DNA from: Cordia subcordata
Lineage: Eukaryota; Streptophyta; Magnoliopsida; Boraginales; Cordiaceae
DNA length: 64,000 nucleotides
Direction of reading: 5' to 3'
NCBI GenBank assembly: GCA_028554755.1
Contig: JAPTOF010000001.1
Location: forward strand, 3,888,501-3,952,500
Shown here: positions 25,001 to 37,000 of the stretch, one piece after another
Layout of the letters: each line of letters starts with the position of its first letter
Numbering within the stretch: position 1 is the first letter of the stretch
The notes under the pieces: model-generated
What the model saw: the letters and a program-made list of their open reading frames with translations, nothing else
Told to the model about the DNA's origin: nothing
The model's database searches: none
Position numbers and translations under genes: made by a program

Positions 25001-28000
25001 CCTGTCCAATAGCTTCTCTCTCAGAGTACTCTCTGAGTACGTTGTCAGCATGAATAGCACGAGGATTCCTTATTCTTTCCAATGTTGTTTTATTATTGAC
25101 AATCTCTAAGCACCTGGAACAACTTGCACCAATGCCGTCAACAGTCAGTGAAAAGAAGTCTAGTGCTCCACTCAAAGGTTGCACAACGAATCCCAAGAAA
25201 GCTCGTCCCATCCCATGTGCAAGACCGAGAAGACCATTCTGTCGAGCACTCTCAACAGGCTTGGTAACAACTCCTGATACTCCAAAAGCAACCCCTTGAG
25301 CTAAAGCTTCTGTTCCTTGTCTTATCCCATCACCAACACCAGTTATTCTTCTCGACCAGACCTGACATCAGATTCCAATTTCTTATTTAAGTCGTCTTGT
25401 GCTACTGATCTATTGGTGACTGGAAAATTGTCAAAGAGATTTTCACCTGCTTTGAACGGAGCTGCAGAAACTGTCCATCTGTGGAGAGCTCTGCAAAACC
25501 TTTACTAAGAGAGGCCAAAGTGGAGCTCGCCGCTCCAAAAACATCCACTGAAAATATTAAATGCAAGGGATTATGGATCAAATCTCTCCATACCCTGTTT
25601 CCGATGGCAGAAATAACAGAGCTTTTCCACATAAATCGGTCTCTGCGTATCACTTTCCTCAGATGGACCTGAAATATCGAATGTCCACTTAATTTAGATC
25701 TCTCGGTGCAACTTTTTCTTTCCCAAGAATACATCTAGAATGATGGCCTCTAAGTCCAACCAGCAGCATGAACTATAACATTAAATAACTAGTACATTGC
25801 AACAGCATAGGATGAGGAGAAAATAGAGATACCATGAACATTTTCTAACCATACAATCCTTCTGTGACCCTTAACCCAACAAACAACCACGCTCAACGAA
25901 ATGATTCAAGGAAAGGAATAAAGTAAGACCAACAGGTGGAGTGTAAGCAAAAAGCACTGCGAACAAGAGATTGCCTTATTAGATTTGTCATCAGAAACCC
26001 ATCCTTTTGAGAGCAAAGCTACTAGACTTCAGTATACTGTAGACCCTTGAAAAGCAACTAGACAAGCACCAAGGTTTTGAATGGAAAGACAAAAGGTTTG
26101 ATTAAAGAAGATTCTAGTCAGAGATGGTATTGAAAATAGAATAATGGAACCCTTTTATGATCAAATGAAGAAAAACAGAAAACAACCTGACCTGAATTTT
26201 AAAAGCATTCCCTATAGCTGACAGTATAGGGCTCCACACGCCTAGGACTCCATGTGGTCTTTGTGCTGGTGCAGTCTCCAATGAAACTTTTAGTCTTACT
26301 TCTGAAATGTCAATTAGACTGAAAAAAGAATAATATTAGTTGAATGATGGTTCGTACAATATGTGACAATCAAAAAGATATAGTGTATAAGGATCCACAC
26401 TCGAGAAGTTTCATCTTACTTTTCTTGTAACCTGTTACAGAAGCTTGAATGAGAAATATTCATCAAGCTTCTGTGAGCCACCCCCGCCCCCATTCCAAAC
26501 ACACACACACACACAGAGACCAGTTACAGTTTGACACCACAATCCCCTTGTATCAACTTTTATCATAACCTTTAGTATCTGCTTGTCCCCAACTTTTAGA
26601 CATCCAAAAATACTTTCAGGAAGTCTAAAAGCTGAACCTAGCCTATATTGTTCATTTCTAAAAGAGCTTTTATATAAATGCCAAAGCTAAAAGAAGCTGA
26701 AAAACCATAAACTACAAGTTAGAGCTTTTTGGAAAAGGCTTTTGCTAGACTGTTTTTGTGTCATGTCAGAAATTTTTTTTGTCTTCCTTTTTCCCTGAAA
26801 AATACTGCTTCTATCTTTGAAAGTCCAATATTAACCTCATGACAACTGAAATAACAATCAACAATTTATATTCAACAACACTTCTACCTAAAGCTCTATT
26901 TCTAAATAAATGAAATCTCAGAGTTAGGCCAAACAGAAGTTTTGTGACCAAAGATCTTTAGAAAGTGGATATCCTTCTCTTTAGAAGCCCTCCTCTTTCT
27001 TTCCTTCCATAAGGTCCAAATAACGGCTAGTGCTACAGCGTAAATTACCGTTTTCTTTGTGTTTAGAGGATTTGATACCATCCCTAGTTTTAACTTGTCA
27101 AAAAAGGACTCTAAAGCTATCCGTTGAATACTCATAACCTTGAAAGCCATGTCCCAGAGACTACTAGCCCTAACACATCCAAGTAACAGATGCTCCATTA
27201 TTTCCAAATTGTTCTTGCACAGTTAAATATCTATTGAATCTAGGAGTTACCACCTCATCTAAAAGCTTAAGCTTTTTAGAGAGGATTTGGATGTATTTAT
27301 TTATTGTGCTTAACATGCCCACTTATATGTAACGTGATTTGTTTAGAGCTTGCACATGGACAATTTAATATTTTTAAATGGTTGGCGGTGAGTTTTGAAT
27401 TTGAAACCATTTGGTTTCTAGGCTCTAATATCATCTTGGAGTTACCACCTTATCTCAAAGCTTAAGCTTTATAGAGAGGATTTGGTTGTATTTATTTATT
27501 GTACTTCACATTGGCCACAAAATGCCTTCTTGTTTGGAAATTGTCTAACATAAGAATGATAGCAAGGCATCATAGAGACACATAGAGAGAAGGACACATC
27601 TAAACCAAAATCCAGATTCATGATAAATTAAATTGACATATATCAACTAAAATCTACAAGGCAACCTCAAGCGCCAAAAAGCTTATGCTTCTGTCATTGG
27701 TCACTTTGTATATTAGAGAATGCCAGTGATTAGTGTGTTCTATATTCCATAGGGGCTTGAGAATGAGACAGATCACAGCCAATATCTACAAATGGACAGG
27801 AATTCAAGGCTGGCTGATACTGGCAATGGCAAAATTTGAGGGCTTTAGGCCTCAATCCTGAGGCCATTTTTTGTGCTACCATCTATTACTTATGGCAGGA
27901 TAGGAATTCAAAGATGTACAACAAGGTAGCAAGGACTCAACTAGTTGCTTGAGCTTGTCCGGATAGAAATTGCCGCCAAAACCAGTCAATGGAAAAGATA

Positions 28001-31000
28001 CTATTTTGAACAGAGACATATGCATAGCATGGAAGTCAGATGAGTTCTCATAACTGGCCCTTGATATAGCTACTGTTGACCCTTTGACACGTAATTTTTG
28101 GATTTGTTATTAATACAATTGCTTGGGGACTAGCAAAACAGGGCATACACCAAAATAAACCAATTCAACTCAGCCTAAATAGCAAATAAAACAAGAGGTA
28201 CTCCAAAATGAAAAAACTTACACAGCCTAAGTAGCAAATTACTAAGCCAAGAATTACCACCAATTCCTTTTTTTGTTTATTGGAAGTCTAAACAATGCTC
28301 CAATTCTGTAGTTGCATGGGAAAGACCAAGCTATTGAGACCAAGAGAAGAAAGAGGAAGGGAGCGTGGTCCTGGGATTTGATAGATGAGAAGCAATAGGA
28401 TTCTTACTCTATACGTATTTCAGGATCAGCTTGGGTGACATTCGAATTCTGTTGAATGCGATCTAGTTGAAGATTATTGTAGAAATCTACCATTGCCCAG
28501 ATAATTGGCTCATGAATGTTAACCCTCCAAACCTTATCAATTACCTGTGACATTAACAAAAAGGTCAATAAGATCCTAGATGCTACTGTCTTAAATACAC
28601 TTTAGTCAAAAGCCAAATATTGCATCGTCGAGGAAACATTACCCGTATATAAAAATAGGGATAAACTTGGATACCATCAAGGTTTTCATTTTGCACAGTT
28701 ATTGTCATTTTAAACACTGGGTGGTGCAAATCGGCAGTTTGGTCGGGTGCTAACAGTACAGGCATCAATGTCAGAGGCAGTTGATTGTCAAGCTGCAAGT
28801 ACCCCAGTATAAGCTTGAATCTGCACAGAACAAAAACATTACGACTACAATTTCCGAAAAGAATGTCTTATTGTGAACTTAATATAGGAAAAAACTTGCA
28901 TGCATTTCACAAGGTGCAACAGACGATATGAAGGACACTAAGCCAACTACACTTCAAACGCCCCCTCTCTCTCAATTCCCAGGGTACTTTGGTCATATAT
29001 AGGTAAGAAATTCACAATAAATTGCTAGTGAAAGAAGCAATGAGCATGGAACCACTTGAAGATTTCACGTTATCTGTTGAATAAGGGCATTTACCACAAA
29101 GAAAGAAGAGTCTGGCAAAAATGTGCATGTTGGTTTCTTGATGATAAACTGCTGTTTTGCAGAGCAAGTGCTACACTATCTGCTTTTTCAGTACAACTAC
29201 CAGGCCATTTACTGGCAATTAGGCATATTAGGCATCAGAGTATGACATTCACCCTCATCCTGAATCAGATGCCCACTATCCCAAAATAGAAACTTCTCCA
29301 TCTCCTAAATTTATAAACTATGTAACTATAACTGTTCTGGGACCTATTTTTCAACTGTTTAAATACTGAAACAGCAATATGTGAGGGCCACCTTTCTAAA
29401 ATTAATATATGTTTCCATTAAAGAAATGCATGCTTTGGTATAAGGGGAGTATTCATTGTCAACTACTGAGTATCAAGATGTATTAATTCTAAAATTACCC
29501 AGAAAATAACATCACAAGCCAAATCATGTAGACATCTCAAATTGAAGGTCATAGTTTCCTCTCTACATTGTCCAGAATAAAACTCACTTCCTTTAAATGA
29601 AGTACTTCTATTTAAATAACATCAGTTAACCAATCTCAGGACCACTTATCTCCTTTAAATGTTTAACAACTAAACAATCAGACTTTTCCACTTTTCAGTC
29701 ATTCATGATGTTTTTAACATATTATTCAAGCAGGTAAACTAAATGATTTGGTTATTTTTCCTTTCCTTCAGTGTCTAGGTAGGGTGGAGGTTAACAGCAC
29801 AGACAATACTGCATCAACCTTTGCATATACAAGATAAAGATCACAGTACAAAGAGATGAAAAAGCCAAGGAATTCAAGATTGGAGGAGACAGTGACCTGC
29901 TTGTCTTCCCACCACCATATCCAGTTGAATAGGATATGAATACTCTCTCCAGGTACAAGTAAGAGAGCTCTTTTGGTTTGTGGTCCACTATGGAAATGCC
30001 AACAGCTCCCAGCTCGACTATAAGCTCCAGAGGAGATCCATTCTCCTGCATCTTACTCTGCTCGTTACATTTTCCCAGATTTTCCATGTGTTTTATGGAT
30101 GAATTTCCTTCATGAGATACTAATGTCATCTCCTCCACAAACCTAGCAATCTTCACCTCGCCCATATTTACAACATGAAAAAATAAACCTAATTTGTCAC
30201 TTGCTGAGCACAACCCTGACTTGTCTACATCGAGTTGTGAGACCACAATATCACCACCACTGTGGATTTCAGCATCAAAACATTTTTGGCCATAGGGGTC
30301 ATCCCACGAAAAAATTTCCGTTGAAAGAGGTTGTAGCTGAACCCATGCATCATCACCAAATCCAGATTGGCGAACTTTTACTTCCATACTCCTAGTTCTG
30401 TTCTCAACTCTGGCAAATAATGTATTTCATCAGAAGCATGAAGGTTCTTTGAAAAAAATGAGGCTTTAAAAATATTGCATCTGTAGCAGATACGAAAGGA
30501 AATATACAAACTGAACAAAGAGCTATACCTAATAGGGGCACTGGTTGATCCAAGTCGAAAAACCACAATGAAACGCGAGCCTTCTTCATAGCCTCGAATT
30601 TCTAGCCTCAAAATTCTGCGTGTGCCGTGATGTTGCCTCAGTACTAGAGGGACACTGTCCTCCTTGACTATTTGGATAGGAAATGACCAATCCGTATCAT
30701 CCAATCGTACCTGAAAATCAGCATTTGGTTTATTTTTTCAACTTATTGGCTGTATCAAGAGATGCATGATAAATAGAACTCTGAATGTTATTTTACTGAT
30801 AAGAAACATGAGGTTCTAACTTAAAACAATTAGCATTAAGTAAAGTAGCCCAAAATCTTACGTAATATCTTAAAATTAATAATATATCAATATGGGGGAA
30901 CTGTGTTCTTTAATACGCCCCCCCTCTTGTGAACAAATTGAAGAATCAGCTTAATCTGGAAACTAACAAAGGAGAAAAGAGTCATTGAGAAGAGCTGTGT

Positions 31001-34000
31001 ACGAGAGCTAAAACAAAGGAATAGAGTACTAGTTCACATAATTTGATCCTGATTCTGATTCATATTCTGAATACTCGTAATAATATTTTTGGACTCCTCG
31101 AGCCTTATTCTGGGTGTCCTCCCTAGTGAGAACTGTTTTGCTCATTCTTTTATTTTCTTGAACTTTTGTGGAGGCCGATATAAATGATCTGTTAAGTCTA
31201 TATGTGTTGAGAGACCACCTTTGTGAAGTTGGTTCTCAGAGTCAAATAGTTGGGGTCATTATTATTGTCATGGAGGAATTATCATTTATTATCTTTACTG
31301 TTATCGTTCTTCTTCTTCTTCATTGTTGCTGCTGCTGTTGTAGTTGTTGTTGCTGTTTTAATAGAGGAATATCTTCATTTTCATTTATTTAAGTTTTAAC
31401 TGCGCTGAAGTAGACTTTTGTGAGATATAGTTTGATGTATTGCGATATTAACACCAAACATGGCCAGACAAAGCTGGACCAAGTCCCAGCTCTAACACCA
31501 CAATGAGAACACGGGGTACTAGTATTTGGTGGACCAGCCTAAGATCTTAAATGGTGGTTTTATAATTATAGTTTATGTATTATCTTATATGGTGGTTTCG
31601 TAATTATAGTTTATGTATTCTTTAACATTTACATATTACAAAAACTTGACGATTGGCACGTGTACACAAGCTTAAAATAATGTATGCTGATTACCTCCAC
31701 TCCAAATTCTATAGCACCAAGCCAGCATTAATGATATTTAATTCTTTTCCCTTTTTGAACTAGCATTTACATATCAATATAATAACCACTGTTACCCAGA
31801 AAGAAATCTTTGAGGACTACATTGTTTATACCTACTACTTGGACACTTAAAATATAGAATAGAAAAATGAACATTGCGCCATAAATGAGACTTTGGTATG
31901 GTATTTGTCCTTCAAACAAATATATTGTAATATTATACCATCACTCAACAAACTACAGAAAAGAGAGATGTACCTGAAGTTTGTTGGATCCACCTGTGTC
32001 ACGAGAAACAAAGGAAACTCTTACATCAGAGGCATGTAAAAGCTTTGGTTCATCTTCACTGCTTAATTTCAAATATAAATCTTGACCGAGTCGGTTTGTA
32101 AACGTTATAAATGGCCGGATACAGATGACCTGAAACAAAAAAAGTGTAAGGACTATATCCCAGAGTTCTCAAGTCATAATTTTGGAGGCGTGAAACAACC
32201 TTTGTTGGAACAGATTGATAGGGGCACGGTTTTGAAGAAACAAAGAGCTGTATACAATTGCCGTCAGCATTACAAGCAAAAAGGTCCAGTGAGCCATCCT
32301 GAAAATCAAAATAAAATGGATTTTTTTGAGCCATCCTAAAAATTGGAAACAAAATGAATCTTAAGATAAGTAGTAAACAGCCATGGCATACTGGCAGGAG
32401 CCAATGGCACAAGCAACTAAGGTTATTACCATTTCTCCAAGGGGAGAAAGATCCTTAACAGGCCCAAAATGCTCTTCACCAGATTGACTTGTTGATGCCG
32501 AGAGCCCTAACAACTTGAAGTTTAATGCAGAAGCAATCGTATGACCTTCAGAGATTTCATCTGCAGTAATTTCCTCGAGAATAGCTTCATTGCTATTTTT
32601 TGACTGAAAAGGAAGAGCAAGCTTTCTTCTCTTTCCTCCTATATTTTGAATCCTAAATGTAATAGGTGGACACCTTGCAATTGAAAGCCAATAAGGACAA
32701 TATATACTGATAAGCTTTTCTTCCATCGGCCTCTCTTTGGTTAGGTTTTGTTCAAGAATGACTTGAACAACCCTGAATCAAGAAAATAAGTAATTGGCAC
32801 ATTAGGTAATCATATTCAAGATTTATGTGATCCTGCAAGAGATAGAAAATGAACTGAAAAGTCGTCAAAAAATGATTTGGGAAAAATTCAGACCTTCCAG
32901 ATATTGAACTTCTTAAGATCATGGTTTTTGATGGTTCTCTGCTTGGATGGGATATAAGAACAGCCTCCTGTAAAGGGTGTATTAAGGTCATTAAGGATTT
33001 GAATTACACGGAAAGAAAGAACTACAAGTTTGCTTTTGAGAGAAGAACATAAAGGGATCATGTCGCGAGTGATTTAGGACTAACATGTAGTGGTATCCAT
33101 CCTCCCTGTGGAAGCAAAGAGAGATACAAAGGGTTTTTTGTGTCACCATTATGAACCTTGGCAGTCTCTCCAGGCCTAAAGACCCCTCTAGAGCAAGCAA
33201 GAAAATGACCATTAGGTTGCATCTCCAGGACAGTGTATTCGGCCTTAAGCGGGAGATAGTTAGTAATAGACAACGGAGATTTCACAATGATGGTCCAATC
33301 ATGGATGGGATCAGACTTAACATCTTTTGCAATTTCTGTTGCTTGTATGCTCACGCAAAACCACACACCGTCTGAGCTATTTGGTGAGGTTCCACTAATC
33401 TTCGAGCAGTGTAAGAGTTCCTCTGACTCTGCGAGATCAGAAACACATATCTCAGGAGCTTGATTTGGCCTTCTAGCATCATGTGATCGACTAGGCCTTT
33501 CCATTAGAGAACTCCATGCATATTCATCAGAGGTTCCAAGACTCGAAGGTCTTAAATGCAGCACATATGATCCAGATTCAGACAATACAGAAAGAGGAAG
33601 AGGAGTGGCTTCACCGGGTCTCAAGGGTCCAACAAAAATTTGCGATTCATGATTTCCAGATATTTGTTTCCTGTTCCTAATCCACCTCCTCTGCCTCGCA
33701 TAATTAACATACTTCAATGGATTGTATGACTCAGGCCACTTCAAGCTTTCAAAATCTGGAGCATAAACCCAACCATCAGCTGTATTGACAGAAACCACAT
33801 CTACATGCCATTCATCAACCCACTCGAAGCCTGGTGGCAGTTCAACTCCAAAAGATCTCTGTTGAATTGACAGGAAGAAATGTTGAAAAGCAGAGAGACG
33901 CATATCAATGCCTCAGGAAGATTAAAATTTTGAAATGAGGTTCAAGGTTTCTAGACCAGAATTTCAGGAATTTATACCATAATTTTGTACTTCAAGTTCG

Positions 34001-37000
34001 GAAATGATTCGTAGGAACATTAAGGCCAAATTTAATATAAAAATAAATTTAAATTCTTCAACAATTTCTCTAGAGCTTATTAAGTAATTAACTTGCAAGA
34101 AGGAAGTATATCCAAAAATAGCTTCGTGCTGCCAAAAGCTTTTCTACTTAAAGGCATGGTTCCAAGAAATACATAGAAAATCTTGCTGTAGATATCTTAC
34201 ATTTAACATTCTATAAACTTGTAAATGACGAAAAATTCCAATATCTTTTCATCAGCTTTTTGTCACAAAATCTAAATATTTTTAACAAAGACAACAATAT
34301 TGAAGGGATTAGTACCATGCTTCAGATCTAAAAGTAAACACAATTCCATTTGAAATATAATTAAATCATTGATTCCTTTGTCATGAGCAGCCATAGAATT
34401 GGGTGTTGAGATTTCTATATACCCCAAAGAGCACTAGTACTAAGTCATTTTAGTGTACTAGATATTATCAGTTATTATTAATAGATATCATTTATTCCGA
34501 GCACTGATATTACCTCTACGCTACATGCGTGTATGCATAAAGGTCATTTGATTCAAGTGACCTAGGTATGCAATGGCTTTTTCCCCTAAAATAAGAAGTG
34601 GTCTGACACTAGGGCTTCCAAGGAGTCACCCATCCTAGTACTACTTGTGCGCAAGCATACTCAACTTTGGAGTTTTCATGGGATCCGGTGAACTAGGGTT
34701 GGTACGATGGCACCTTTATGCAATGATTACATGCAAAGTCTACGTCATGGACACTTGAATCATAATCTAAGTTTATAATTGGACAATTCATCGTGATAAG
34801 GTTATAACGCGAAAAGTATCCAATTGAGCAAGGTGGTCCATCTTGATCACTGGAGAGCTTTCCAACTTTATCACCCTAGTACGTGTGTCATGTATTGAAT
34901 AGAACTACTATAGGAGTGAACTCTATGACCGCATTATCAAAAAGAAAGATCAAATATACCTACTACTACTAAGGAGCTAATGCCCATAATCTTGAGCAGA
35001 TGCGAATGAATTGAAGTCAAAGTCCTTGTGCTCTGATCCATTATGCTTGGAATCCTCCACATGTGGTCATTAGCTTTGTGTTCTGGATACATACTTTTTA
35101 TTAGTTGAGACGTGCATATGACTAATTTGAGCTTATCCCATTTATCATCCAAAACTATGTCTATAGTGTATATGACTAATTCGAGCTATATCGGATATTA
35201 ATCTTGTGCGTCACCCTAAGAAAGTGTATAATGTGTGCATAATAGCTACATTATGAATTAGAGGTTCCAAAGATAAGATGTAATCAAGAAGATTGATAAT
35301 ACATTGTCAAACATTTATGTTGGATTAGAATGCTGCATAGAGGAACATTTTGGCCATTTACTTGGCGGGCCAAAGATAAATAGTAAGATATGGTGACAGA
35401 CCTCCAATGGGTTTAGTATTTGTCTTGGAGTGCAGTCATAACCATGTAGTTATAGGAGTTAAAGTGCAAAAATGATCTTAAAATGGCTTCCGTCAGCAAC
35501 TAGGAAGCACGGACACCTCTCCAATGAAGCGTATCGCGTATCCGACACGTGTCGGACACCGACACGCGCCCGACACGCGCCCGACACGCTCGGACACGCG
35601 CCCGACACGCTCGGACACGTGTCCGACACGTGTCGGATATTTTTTTTATTTTTTTTACTTTTTCCGACACGTTCCGATACGCCCACGACACGCGAGGACA
35701 CGCCGGACACGCGAAATTGGACACGCATGGGGTATTATTTATAATTTTTAAAATTTTTTGGGCATTAATGCAATTTTGAATATAACTTGAAAAAAAAAAA
35801 ATCAATATCAGTTAACATAGCCCTAGATCACTTCTCACCTTTCTCGATCACTTCTCACCTCTCACCTCTCAATCATCTCCCTCAAAATCTCCACTCTCAA
35901 GGGAAAAAAAAAAAAAACTATTAAAACTCACCTTCCCTCTGCAAAGAAAAAGGGCTTCTTGGGGCTGGTTTTTCTCAGTAAAAACCCTGATCATAGTGTT
36001 CCACATGTAAGCAGAGCGATGAGGGACGAGGCGAAACAGGGCGTGAGCGTGGCGGAGGTCGCTGTTCTCGGGGATTGCGAAGAGGCCAATGAGCTTCCCG
36101 GCGGCGAAAGGGTCGGAAAGGGTGCCGGAGATGGTGAGGTGGGATTGGATTTGCTTGAGTTGAGGAGGGGAAACCCATGGTTAGACTTGGTTGAGGAGAG
36201 AGAGTGCTTTGTAGCTTGATTTCAAATATTTGGAGCCAAACTTTGGCACCATAATATGTTCAGGTTGAGGAGCGTGGCATGTGCATTTTTTTCATCTTAT
36301 GTCGGGTGACTATTTGGCTCGTCCCGGTCAAAAGCCGTGGAGTCGGGATCCGATGCTCAGTCGGTGCACATTTATATATAATTTTTAAAAATAATAAAAA
36401 TGATATTTATGCAATATATTCATGATAAAAATGATATTAATGCAATATATATAAAATTTAAATATTTTTTTATTTAACGTATCCTAAGCATGTCATATCC
36501 TAATTTTTGGAAAAAAAACGTATCGGCGTGTCGCATCGTATCCGTGCTTCTTAGGTCAGCAATGACATTTTGGTCATTTTAAAAGCTATGGTAAATATGT
36601 CTTTTCCTTACCTAGCAAATTTTTGTATGGCTTTAGTTGTTGGCCTTGGTGTGCAAAAAGGGTATGCAATTGGTCTTGCAGTGTGGTTTAATGAAGAAAG
36701 AAAAGAGCTCTTGCTCATACGGGTTGAAGTTAAAACAAAGGCACATTAAAATTTGCATTTGGGTTTTAAATATATTCCTTGTCATGCGAGAAAAGAACTC
36801 GAGCATTCTTCTCTCAAAAGTAAGCACACATCCATTCTGTCACTCTTAAGGTAGTACACGAACAAACAAGAAAAGATACAATAGATCCCACAATCTCTTC
36901 TAAGCCTATCATAAATGAATGTAAGATCTTAAGAAAATTACAAGAAGCTTTTCCAAGAATTTCAAGAAAGCAGAATTCCTGTTTTCTTCTCAAGAGGATG

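Larger units (their letters stand above)
35500..36554. mobile_element. Non-autonomous hAT-type DNA transposon
   Basis: The 8-bp duplication GTCAGCAA is perfect at 35492-35499 and 36555-36562. The 17-bp terminal inverted repeats read CTAGGAAGCACGGACAC at the left and CTAAGAAGCACGGATAC (inverse complement) at the right, 15 of 17 identical. An 8-bp duplication with short inverted ends is diagnostic of the hAT superfamily. The 1,055-bp interior has no transposase. It holds GC-rich subterminal repeats and a fragment resembling a PPR gene. It lies in the 5.6-kb VPS13 intron. Confidence 0.9.

Noticed and set aside
31168..31392. A Leu/Cys-rich plus frame
   Set aside because: Arises from CTT and GCT triplet tracts in a VPS13 intron; low complexity with no domain.
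34600..34714. A functional 5S rRNA gene
   Set aside because: Several mismatches in conserved positions, a single isolated copy and no tandem spacer; a transposon-borne remnant is more likely.
35541..35725. Possible CRISPR-like or minisatellite array
   Set aside because: The repeats are short, unevenly spaced and without unique spacers, and they lie at the end of a defined hAT element in a plant genome.
35472..35805. Several overlapping Arg/Thr/His-rich frames on both strands
   Set aside because: They are translations of the GACACG subterminal repeats of the hAT element; codons follow the repeat period, not a protein.
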